DNA of 32,547 bases, from assembly GCA_020073365.1 (NCBI GenBank), contig JAIQFL010000102.1, positions 1 through 32,547 on the forward strand, read 5' to 3'. The position numbers and the translations under genes are program-made. Within the stretch, counting starts at the first letter, position 1; every line of letters starts with the position of its first letter. This stretch comes from Terriglobia bacterium. Its GTDB lineage: Bacteria; Acidobacteriota; Terriglobia; Bryobacterales; Bryobacteraceae. The notes below the pieces were generated by a model that was not told the DNA's origin, did not search any database, and saw only the letters and a list, made by a program, of their open reading frames with translations. Shown here piece by piece: positions 1 through 5,716 of the stretch.

Positions 1-115
1 AGTCGTAGATCTCCCGCCGGGTTTCACCGGCAAACTCGATCTGCGAGCTGCCCTTGATAAAATCATCGATTTCCTGGGGCGTTAGCCCCTCCACGTTCTT
101 CATCCCAATTCGCAT
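1..115 (-). CDS. Integrase-core transposase, N-terminal fragment running off the window
   Basis: Only the first 38 codons lie in the window; the gene continues beyond base 1. The start is ATG at 115, or ATG at 103 four codons later; CAGGTGG just upstream of 115 can serve as ribosome binding site. The peptide reads MRIGMKNVEGLTPQEIDDF and continues with I-F-G-R-Y spacing (IEFAGETRREIYD). I recognise this as the N-terminus of DDE integrase-core transposases of the ISNCY/IS481-like type (pattern L-T-x-E-x-I-x-x-F, then F-x-G-x-x-R-x-x-x-Y). The repeated terminal motifs at 142-201 fit the same kind of element. The catalytic domain is outside the window, so intactness cannot be judged. Confidence 0.55.
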   Translation of the reverse strand, partial: MRIGMKNVEGLTPQEIDDFIKGSSQIEFAGETRREIYD

Positions 116-141
116 CCACCTGAAAGGGTGGCAGACCACGA

Positions 142-201
142 ATTTCAGGATCATCTTGCATTGGAAACGTACTTCATTTCAGGATCATCTTGCATTGGAC
201 A
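142..201. repeat. IS terminal repeats (two 24-bp direct copies) and probable IS end
   Basis: A perfect 24-bp sequence beginning ATTTCAGGATCATC occurs at 142-165 and again at 176-199. Read on the minus strand it contains TCCAATGCAAGATGATCC, resembling the multiple terminal binding repeats of integrase-core IS elements. The outer copy ends GGACA at 201, giving a TGTCC terminus for the element read inward. The IS boundary would then be about 56 bp upstream of the tRNA gene. Confidence 0.6.
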
Positions 202-233
202 ATTCTGTGAGGATTTTCGTGACGAACTTGGGC

Positions 234-239
234 TAGAAT
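234..239 (+). promoter_or_regulatory. Possible -10 element of the tRNA-Pro promoter
   Basis: TAGAAT lies 18 bp before the tRNA. I see no good -35 hexamer 16-18 bp upstream; the IS end at about 201 lies near where upstream elements would sit. This is weak evidence. Confidence 0.3.
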
Positions 240-257
240 GAATGGTCCAGTCAATGT

Positions 258-334
258 CGGGGCGTAGCGCAGCCTGGTAGCGCACCTGCCTTGGGCGCAG
301 GGGGTCGGGCGTTCAAATCGCCCCGCCCCGACCA
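258..334 (+). tRNA. tRNA-Pro (anticodon TGG)
   Basis: A 77-base cloverleaf with encoded CCA. The 7-bp acceptor stem pairs 258-264 (CGGGGCG) with 324-330 (CGCCCCG). The anticodon stem pairs 285-289 with 297-301, with loop CTTGGGC and anticodon TGG at 292-294. The T stem pairs 307-311 with 319-323 around TTCAAAT. The discriminator is A331 and CCA is 332-334. It is the attachment gene of the neighbouring element, and its 3' half is duplicated at 14989. The copy here is complete, so integration has not destroyed the tRNA. Confidence 0.97.
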
Positions 335-345
335 ATAGAATCAGT
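286..345. repeat. attL: 60-bp direct repeat in the tRNA-Pro 3' half
   Basis: Bases 286-334 are identical to 14989-15037 (49 bp). After one mismatch (335/15038) a further 10 bp (TAGAATCAGT) match, giving 59 of 60. The repeat runs from the anticodon stem through the CCA end and 11 bp beyond, the usual attB segment for tyrosine integrases that use tRNA genes. The integrase gene begins right next to it. Confidence 0.93.
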
Positions 346-348
346 GGG

Positions 349-1521
349 TTAGGACGGTTTTACGGTAGGCAAAACGGGGGCAGTTTCTTCACTTTGGGGT
401 AAACTTGGGGTGGTCGGTTGTACTTTGGGTTTCAGGCTTAGCGATTCCACAGCCTGACGTTTCGCGTTCATTCTGATGTGGCTGTACCGTTCCATCATTG
501 CCCTGGACAGGTGCCCGGCCAGCGCCATGATGGTGGAATCGGACGCGCCACTCTCTGCCAGCTTCGTAATCGCCGTATGCCGCAGGTCATGAATCCGGCA
601 ACGGACCTTGGCTTTCTTCCGCAGGTTGGTCCACGCGGTCTTGAACCGCTTTGACGGCTGCGTAGGGTCATTGGGCCAGCACTCCCCAGCGGGGAAGAGG
701 TAATGCTCAGGAAGGGTTTCCCCAAACCGTTCGGTGAACCACTGGGCATGGTCCGTCATCACGTCGAACAATTCTTGATTCATCGGAATCTGGCGTCCGG
801 TGCCCGCGTCCGTCTTGGCTTTGCCCACGGTCACCACACGCTGGGCAAAGTCCACCTGCGCCCAGCGCATGCCGATCAATTCCCCGCAGCGCATGCAGGT
901 CAGCAGCAATATCTTGATGAATGCTGCCAGTACAGGGGAACGGGCTTCCTCAAGTTCCTTCAGCAGCCGTGCTTCCTCTTCCGGGGTCAGTGCGCGGCCC
1001 GTGTCCGTGGGTTCTTAGTTGCGCGTCACCTTGGGCCACAGGATGGACCACTTCTTACCGATGGCGCGCGCCAGCATAGACACTTCCATGTTGATGGTGC
1101 GGCCCCCAGCGCCTTCAGCCTTGCGCTCCTGCATGTATTTGCGGATGCGCTCTTCCGTTAGATCGGGCAGCATCACGTTGCCCAGTGCCTTTTCCACGTG
1201 GGGCAGACGTTCCTTAACCAACGTCTGCGATTTCTCGCGGTGCCCCTGCTGGTAGGCCACGCGATATGCCTTGGTGCAGTCCAGAACGGTGTTGATGCGC
1301 ATGGCAGCCGCTTCGATGGGAAGCCCTGCATACGCCCGTTCCAGTTCCAGCCTGCGCCGCTTCTCTGCTTCTACGGCGATGGTCTTCCGGGTGGTCTTCG
1401 CGGATTCCCGGATGCGTTTGTTTGCGTAGGTGAATTCGTACCACCAGACGTTGGCTTTCACCGTTTTGCCTGTTAGCTTGCCGTTTTTCTTTTCCTGGTA
1501 GGACGGCTTGAAAATTGACAT
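349..1521 (-). pseudogene. int: Tyrosine integrase interrupted by one in-frame TAA
   Basis: Starts at ATG 1521 behind a strong AAGGAG six bases upstream. The N-terminal arm/core-binding part (168 residues) ends at TAA 1015-1017. The same frame continues without another stop to 349, starting EPTDTGRALTPEEEARLL and carrying the catalytic domain. Visible active-site residues are Arg in CMRCGEL, a KTDAG lysine region, HDLRH (His and Arg), the GH of LAGHL and Tyr in ERYSHI. The full set is present and the length (about 390 residues with read-through) is normal for the family. With TAA read as stop, neither half should recombine alone. Internal reinitiation at TTG 909 would lose about 35 residues. 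Possible explanations are a recent nonsense mutation, read-through or a sequencing error. It should act on the tRNA-Pro att sites beside it. Confidence 0.85.
391..430 (+). repeat. Candidate integrase arm-type sites, left arm
   Basis: Three copies of a G-rich motif: ACTTTGGGGT (391-400), ACTTGGGGT (403-411) and ACTTTGGGT (422-430). They lie inside the 3' end of the integrase reading frame about 50-90 bp from the att core. The same motif recurs near attR (14852-14872) and at 4203-4223. Placement on both sides of the core fits arm-binding sites for the integrase; direct evidence is lacking. Confidence 0.45.
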
Positions 1522-1539
1522 TGATTCTCCTTTCCAGAT

Positions 1540-1812
1540 TCAGATTCCACTGCACACTACACCAGGGGGCATTTCCCCCGATGGCCCTTCAATGCTCTCG
1601 ATACGCGCCGATAGGACCCGTTCCGCAGTGCGCGCCCATTCCGTCACGGGTGGCGGAAGATAACCATGCGGCCATGCGGGCCTTAGCGAGTCCAGCCGGG
1701 CCGTGATTTCAGCATCATCGCAAACTGCGGCCCAGTCATCCGTTAGCGTGGCCTTCACCCAAATGGTTCTGCGGCCCACGCGTTTGGGAACGGAAAGCTG
1801 TATTCGCATCAT
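1540..1812 (-). CDS. Hypothetical protein, 90 aa
   Basis: Family not recognised. The ATG at 1812 overlaps the TGA of the upstream small gene by four bases (ATGA), so the two are probably translationally coupled; the next codon is also ATG. The sequence opens with a beta-like basic stretch (MRIQLSVPKRVGRRTIWVKA) followed by an acidic helix region and a Pro-rich middle (PHGYLPPP). No membrane segment or Cys/His cluster is visible. It ends 18 bp before the integrase start, so it belongs to the same transcript. I can offer no function beyond element-borne accessory gene. Confidence 0.65.
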   Translation of the reverse strand: MMRIQLSVPKRVGRRTIWVKATLTDDWAAVCDDAEITARLDSLRPAWPHGYLPPPVTEWARTAERVLSARIESIEGPSGEMPPGVVCSGI

Positions 1813-1982
1813 GACCTTGCCACCTTCCGTGACCGTTCATCGAACTCTGCCCACCACTTCAGTTCTTTCAACAGCGCTGGGTCATCGGGCGCGACTTCTA
1901 CTATGCCATCGCCGATTGCCCCCGGACCTTCCGCCCGTTTTGGTAACAGATAATTGCCGTTCGGTAGTTTTTCTGGTCTCAT
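1809..1982 (-). CDS. Small hypothetical protein, 57 aa
   Basis: A short gene found by direct translation. It begins MRPEKLPNGNYLLPKRAEG and ends ERSRKVARS. CAGGAGC sits eight bases before the ATG, a good ribosome binding site. Its TGA overlaps the ATG of the next gene by four bases. The protein is soluble and charged with a WW pair near the C-terminus (LKWWAEFDE). The family is unknown to me. The combination of a ribosome site, an ATGA junction and a tight fit between flanking genes makes it likely real. Confidence 0.7.
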   Translation of the reverse strand: MRPEKLPNGNYLLPKRAEGPGAIGDGIVEVAPDDPALLKELKWWAEFDERSRKVARS

Positions 1983-2016
1983 TGCAAAAGCTCCTGGTGT
2001 ATCCGGTCAGCCGTGG

Positions 2017-2295
2017 TCACCTTTCCGCTAGTTCTTCCCAGGGTTGGATGACTTCCAGCTTCTGGGCCAATTTTTCCAGGTCCACGTTCATGTGGACCAC
2101 GCCAGAGGATACGGCCCGCTTGGTGCCTGCATTCTCCCCTGTCTGCACTACGTAGAATCGGCCAAGCTGCTGTCTTGCGCTTTCGGTATGCGCGGTACAA
2201 AGCTTCTGGCCGTCTTGCTTCAGCTTTCGGTTGACGCGCTGGAACAGCGCGCGTTCTGTAATCTTGATTCGGGTGGCGCGTGGCTTCTTTTCCAT
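2017..2295 (-). CDS. Small element-borne protein of the ITERALFQR-x-NRKL type, 92 aa
   Basis: From ATG 2295 the protein reads MEKKPRATRIKITERALFQR followed by VNRKLKQDGQKL, then a core with LGRFYVVQTGENAG and a C-terminal VDLEKLAQKLEV helix. Small proteins with 'ITERALxQRxNRKL...' openings are familiar to me from plasmids and integrative elements; their biochemical role is unknown. An upstream ATG at 2349 would add a hydrophobic stretch (LLAHMLILLLYW) and overlap the previous gene by 11 bases. I prefer 2295 because the conserved-looking part starts there, but no strong ribosome site precedes it. Confidence 0.65.
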   Translation of the reverse strand: MEKKPRATRIKITERALFQRVNRKLKQDGQKLCTAHTESARQQLGRFYVVQTGENAGTKRAVSSGVVHMNVDLEKLAQKLEVIQPWEELAER

Positions 2296-2338
2296 ACGAG
2301 TCCAGTATAGCAACAAAATAAGCATGTGAGCAAGTAAG

Positions 2339-2914
2339 CTAGTGAGCATAACTCAGGCCGCGTTCCAAATCGAACGCCGTTCCAAGATGGGACGGGCGCA
2401 CACGGTTGCACACCAGCGCATGGACAGCAGCGCCGTCTAGGGCCTTGGCCCGCACCAGTTCCTGTGCAACCGTGGTTACGGCTGCCCAGACCTGCGGCGC
2501 GCGTAGCGTTTCCAGCGTCTGGAAGCGCAACTGGTTCACCCATTGCATGGCCTTGGTGGGCGGGTCAAAGTAGTCCGCGATTTCCAGGGCCTTGGATTCA
2601 TCGGTGTGTTCATCGTCTACCGGTTGCTGCTGCCAGCACCGCGTGTGCAGGGTTTCCGCAAGGGCACCGGCCAGCAGGCCGCAGATGTGCCGCTTCCAAT
2701 ATTGGCGCGCCTGCTTCACGTCCCAGTCCGGGTTCCATGGACACACGCGCTCTGGCGGGTCACCAGGGCCAAGGGCTACGTGGCCCGCGTACACCGCATC
2801 AGGGCGGATGGTCACCCGCTGGAACGGAATCCCAAGCATAGCGGCAACAACGGCGTGCCCGGCTTCGTGGAAGGCAACGGTTTCCAGCTTCTTTTGCGCG
2901 TAGGCTTTGGCCAT
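2339..2914 (-). CDS. Free-standing M41 (FtsH-type) metallopeptidase-like protein, 191 aa
   Basis: The N-terminus reads KKLETVAFHEAGHAVVAAML. HEAGH at residues 16-20 supplies the two zinc-binding histidines and catalytic Glu of the M41 peptidase domain of FtsH, in the same 'A-F-H-E-A-G-H-A' context. The AAA+ ATPase domain and membrane anchors of FtsH are absent. A middle helix (GLLAGALAETLHTR) matches the M41 'GGxAAE' helix in position, and the acidic DDEHTDESKAL that follows could provide the third zinc ligand. Known family role is proteolysis of membrane or regulatory proteins; here a substrate such as a phage or host regulator is only a guess. GAGAG upstream of ATG 2914 can bind ribosomes. 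It precedes the 92-aa gene with which it nearly overlaps. Confidence 0.78.
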   Translation of the reverse strand: MAKAYAQKKLETVAFHEAGHAVVAAMLGIPFQRVTIRPDAVYAGHVALGPGDPPERVCPWNPDWDVKQARQYWKRHICGLLAGALAETLHTRCWQQQPVDDEHTDESKALEIADYFDPPTKAMQWVNQLRFQTLETLRAPQVWAAVTTVAQELVRAKALDGAAVHALVCNRVRPSHLGTAFDLERGLSYAH

Positions 2915-3061
2915 GTTCTCTCTGCCGGAATAGTTGGCCGAACCAGATAATAATCTCTTAAATTATTGATTCCATTGCACAAAACAGCATGCTACAGGGT
3001 GCGCGCAACGAAGAAACAGTCAGCCTGAAATCTATTGATAGCGCTATGGGTAGGCACGAAT

Positions 3062-4060
3062 TCACGCCGCGCGCTTGAACCGGCCCGGTTCACGTGGGTG
3101 CGTCAACAGCAGGTTCCTCACGTCGCGCCCGCGCCACTCGTTGCCTTTCGGTGCGGGAACATTCATCCTTGTCAGTTCTGCGGCCAGGAAGTCCAGGGAA
3201 CGCCCCGCGCCGAATCCGTTCCTGGCATGACGTGCCACGGCAGCACCATCACCGATATCAAACGGGACCGGTGTCACGGCGGGCGCTGGTGCCGGTGCTC
3301 GTGGGCCAGTTATGCGAAATACGCCAGCCGGATGCCAACGGGACGCCTGCTTTGGCAGAACCCCGCGCCGGTTCAGATCATTGCAAATGGCTGCTAGAGT
3401 CTGGCCCTGTGCGAAAGCCGCGCGGATCTCTTGCTTTACATCTTCAAACGAGTCAGGTGCGAACACAGGGACCGGACGCGGGCCTAGCGGGGGCCTAAGC
3501 GGTACGCCGTTCCGATGGCGTGCTTCAGGAATTGGAATGGGCCGGATGTCAACGCTGCGCCCCGCCACAACGTGAAAGTATTCGTCAGGGGGCCACAGGG
3601 TAAACGGCTTCAACTCCAGAAACACTTTTCCCAGCTTCTGTTCTACGCGGTAGCAGCGGTCAAAGAACAGCTTCCTGTGTTTGTTCTCCTGGTAGGGCAA
3701 CCCAAGCCGCTTGCAGCACAGCTTCCAGTCCGCGCCGTACAGGTAGTGATATTTGAACAGGTTCAATTCGGTTGGGTCCGTCAGCGTGCGCACAGCGGTT
3801 AGGTAAACGTCCGCTGCGAATTCCTCACGCTTGCGCACGTGGCTAGACCTGCGGTAACGCGGCGCTCCGCTTGAACCGTTCATGATGATAGGTTGCAGAT
3901 ACCCACCCTCTGCGCATTGGCGAACCTTCGTCATCACTTCTCTGAACACACCCCGCCACACGCAATCACAAGTTTGCTGTGGGGCACTCATACCTGACCC
4001 ATTACACTGCGTGCAGGAGTCAAGGGCTAGGACCGACCAATCAGAACGTTCAGTATTCAT
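3062..4060 (-). CDS. Zinc-ribbon protein with two recombinase-like helical repeats, 332 aa
   Basis: The start ATG at 4060 overlaps the upstream TGA (ATGA). The N-terminus holds a DnaJ-like Cys cluster (C16, C19 in CTQCNGSG, C31 and C33), a likely zinc site. The middle is basic and aromatic (YRRSSHVRKREEF; FKYHYLYGADWKLCCKRL). The C-terminal half has two related units with the pattern 'Ala-x-x-L-N-R-G-V-P...W...V-x-x-I/L': ICNDLNRRGVLP with W..AGVFRI, and LAAELTRMNVPAP with W..RDVRNLL. Such units resemble the 'A-x-x-L-N-x-x-G-x-x...W' helices of serine-recombinase 'Recombinase' domains, but no resolvase catalytic domain is present. A DNA-binding role is my inference. Its family is otherwise unknown to me. 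Confidence 0.7.
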   Translation of the reverse strand: MNTERSDWSVLALDSCTQCNGSGMSAPQQTCDCVWRGVFREVMTKVRQCAEGGYLQPIIMNGSSGAPRYRRSSHVRKREEFAADVYLTAVRTLTDPTELNLFKYHYLYGADWKLCCKRLGLPYQENKHRKLFFDRCYRVEQKLGKVFLELKPFTLWPPDEYFHVVAGRSVDIRPIPIPEARHRNGVPLRPPLGPRPVPVFAPDSFEDVKQEIRAAFAQGQTLAAICNDLNRRGVLPKQASRWHPAGVFRITGPRAPAPAPAVTPVPFDIGDGAAVARHARNGFGAGRSLDFLAAELTRMNVPAPKGNEWRGRDVRNLLLTHPREPGRFKRAA

Positions 4061-4263
4061 TGTTTTACTCGAAAATCGGCTGAAATGGCTGCAACCCTGC
4101 TCCAACAGCAGGGGGTCACAGATTTGGCGACACGCGCCAAAGGTGCGTCTTTAGCCACTTTCGTGACCACTGCAACAGCGCCCGGAACCGTCAAATACCG
4201 TGACTTTGGGTGATACTTTGGGGACCGTGTGTCCGGCCCCCGTGTTGTCCGTTTAAACGTCAC
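4057..4263 (-). CDS. Small basic hypothetical protein, 68 aa
   Basis: Starts at GTG 4263, overlapping the previous TGA by four bases (GTGA), and its own TGA overlaps the next ATG (ATGA). This double coupling is the main reason to believe it. The protein is rich in Lys/Arg and Thr at the N-terminus (MTFKRTTRGPDTRSPKYHPK) and Val/Ala in the middle. No domain is recognised. Its start lies close to the ACTTTGGG motif copies at 4203-4223, which fall within its coding sequence. Confidence 0.5.
   Translation of the reverse strand: MTFKRTTRGPDTRSPKYHPKSRYLTVPGAVAVVTKVAKDAPLARVAKSVTPCCWSRVAAISADFRVKQ
4203..4223 (+). repeat. Internal copies of the ACTTTGGGG motif
   Basis: ACTTTGGGT (4203-4211) and ACTTTGGGG (4215-4223) are spaced 12 bp start to start, the same spacing as the first pair of motifs in the left arm (391, 403) and the pair near attR (14852, 14864). 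They lie within a coding sequence. Either the motif has a role besides integrase arm binding, or this is a further recombinase site. Confidence 0.35.
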
Positions 4264-4715
4264 TTTGGCAGGTAGTGGCCCTTGTGATCTCTGAGCGGTG
4301 GTTCCGATGGATCGTACCCAGCGGGCAGCACCCTGGGTTCATCGGCGGGTCCGTCGATTCGGCGCGGGGCCGGTTCGGACACCAGCGCAAGACTCAGAAT
4401 TTGTGCCGCATTTACAAGCTCCGGCGAACTCAGGATGATGTTCGTTATGTCTATAGCGGAGTCAGCCGGGTCATCATCGCGCGTTACCGCCAAAGATTGG
4501 CTTTGGAGCTTAGGCCACAGGTATGGTAGGCACTCAGTCATGCATTCAACCCGGATGGCAACGGGCTGGTTAGCGTCGGACCCAATGCGCAGGAGTCCTT
4601 CCAATGGGTTGATGGGATGGCCCAGTTCAGCCTCAAGGCGGGTCATGACTTGCATGGCCTCAAGGCGTTTCTTGCTTACAGCGCCCTTGGGACGCCCAAC
4701 TTTTCGCTTCATCAT
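4260..4715 (-). CDS. Small-terminase-like / DNA-binding protein, 151 aa
   Basis: Opens with a basic AT-hook-like segment (KRKVGRPKGAVSKKRLEAMQ). A helical part follows (MTRLEAELGHPINPLEGLLRI, then PVAIRVECMTECLPYLWPKL) and the tail is acidic and Pro-rich. The pattern 'GRPKG...K...L...P-x-x-x-L...R...A...PY-x-x-PKL' is one I associate with phage-island proteins annotated near small terminase subunits; assignment to packaging is an inference and no large terminase is present. It is the first gene after the octamer-rich intergenic region and starts at ATG 4715, near the palindrome at 4947. It is coupled to the next gene by a GTGA overlap. Confidence 0.65.
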   Translation of the reverse strand: MMKRKVGRPKGAVSKKRLEAMQVMTRLEAELGHPINPLEGLLRIGSDANQPVAIRVECMTECLPYLWPKLQSQSLAVTRDDDPADSAIDITNIILSSPELVNAAQILSLALVSEPAPRRIDGPADEPRVLPAGYDPSEPPLRDHKGHYLPK

Positions 4716-5293
4716 TGACGTGTACTCACTTATGTTTTGCCGTGGCCCTGGGGGGCCTACGGCGCGTGACCGGGCAGCAGGGGTACGCCAGTATCCCTGT
4801 CCCGGATAGACCAGCCAGGGGGCTGTGGCCCCAGCGCGCGAGTGATAATCTCGGCGGGGAATGGCAGGTTCTAGGCCCGTTCCATACCCGCGAACGATGG
4901 TCGGCGCGGACTATGCGGAACCGGACAACTGCCTTCAATTCAGTAGTATAAGCGCAGCTTATAGAGCGTTAATGTACCGTGTCGCTTTTTGCCTCATGAC
5001 GGTTCAACCGTCATGCCTTCCAAACCGTCATGCCGCAACTTACTGATTACAAAGACCAATGACGGTATGACGGTTATGACGGTTATTTTCCGTAATTCTC
5101 AGGGCGCGCGGGGGAGGGAGAGTATGTCCGCAGGGGCGGTATATGACGGTCCCCCTTTTCCTTTCCTCTATAGAAGAGGAAGAAAACCGTCATAACCGTC
5201 ATAGTTTGATCTAACCCCCTGCGCATCAGCAGCTTAGACTATGACGGTTACCCAAAAGCAAACCGTCATAAACCGTCATTCGGACCTAAACCG
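4716..5293. other. 578-bp gene-free control region
   Basis: Between the 140-aa gene and the small-terminase-like gene. It holds the 17-bp palindrome (4947-4963) and all thirteen octamers (4996-5297). The only open frames here are short, Arg/Pro-rich and lack ribosome sites. It probably contains the promoter for the left operon and the replication origin or operator region of the element. Confidence 0.7.
4947..4963. promoter_or_regulatory. Perfect palindrome TATAAGC-GCA-GCTTATA (operator-like)
   Basis: Seven-base perfect arms around a 3-base centre, 232 bp upstream of the small-terminase-like gene. The size and AT-rich arms suit a dimeric HTH repressor, and the arms include TATA sequence that could overlap a -10 box. 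Which protein binds is unknown; the two HTH proteins of the element are candidates. Confidence 0.5.
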
Positions 5294-5297
5294 TCAT
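4996..5297. repeat. Array of 13 octamers ATGACGGT/ACCGTCAT (iteron-like)
   Basis: Forward copies (ATGACGGT) start at 4996, 5059, 5067, 5076, 5143 and 5241. Reverse copies (ACCGTCAT) start at 5007, 5024, 5186, 5195, 5262, 5272 and 5290. Close trains occur at 5059-5083 (three), 5186-5202 (two) and 5262-5279 (two), with 8-10 bp start-to-start spacing, about one helical turn. Many copies extend to AACCGTCATA. The last copy contains the stop codon of the upstream 140-aa gene. Iteron arrays beside replication-protein genes are typical origins of plasmids and phage satellites, and the Prim-Pol/helicase gene lies just beyond. A repressor operator array is the alternative. The irregular spacing excludes CRISPR. 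Confidence 0.88.
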
Positions 5298-5716
5298 AGG
5301 TGCCGGGTTTGAGTCCCCGCGTAGTACGAGCGCACAAGGTCCAGGATCGTGTTACCGGCATAGTCAGCCGAAGCCAGTTCGCTGGCCTGAAGAATGGGCG
5401 CGAAGTCCCGAAGGAATGCCAGCAAGGACGGAAAGTTGGCAACGTAGAAGTTTTCGCCGTTGCCGGAAAGTTCCAGGGATATGAAGTACCGGAGTCCGGG
5501 CACATGCGCATCTTTGATGTAGACTTCCAGGTAAACGCGGGAGTCCTGCTGACCCAGCGTGACAACCTTGCTCTGGTAACCCGCCCGCTTCAGCGCATCT
5601 TCCAGGTTCGTGTTATTCGGCCAGTGGGCGCTTACCACGTCTTCAACTTCGCTCCAACCGGAGCGCAGGTCATAGGACCATGACAGGTCTTCACTCTTCA
5701 CGTTGTTTGGCATCAT
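5294..5716 (-). CDS. Hypothetical protein coupled to the replication gene, 140 aa
   Basis: Its first ATG (5716) overlaps the TGA of the Prim-Pol/helicase gene by four bases; a second ATG follows immediately. The protein is acidic and compact, with alternating beta-like segments (SKVVTLGQQDSRVYLEVYI, LRYFISLEL) and a C-terminal helix region. No signal, membrane or metal motif is seen and I do not recognise the family. Position between the replication protein and the octamer array suggests a replication or regulatory accessory role (inference). The stop codon falls inside the last octamer. Confidence 0.75.
   Translation of the reverse strand: MMPNNVKSEDLSWSYDLRSGWSEVEDVVSAHWPNNTNLEDALKRAGYQSKVVTLGQQDSRVYLEVYIKDAHVPGLRYFISLELSGNGENFYVANFPSLLAFLRDFAPILQASELASADYAGNTILDLVRSYYAGTQTRHL

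Noticed and set aside
4726..4938. 70-codon minus-strand frame in the control region
   Set aside because: Arg/Pro-rich, no ribosome site, no coupling to a neighbour; more likely leader DNA between the palindrome and the first gene.
4996..5297. CRISPR array
   Set aside because: Units are 8 bp, in both orientations, with irregular 8-67 bp spacing; no long repeat, uniform spacer or cas gene.
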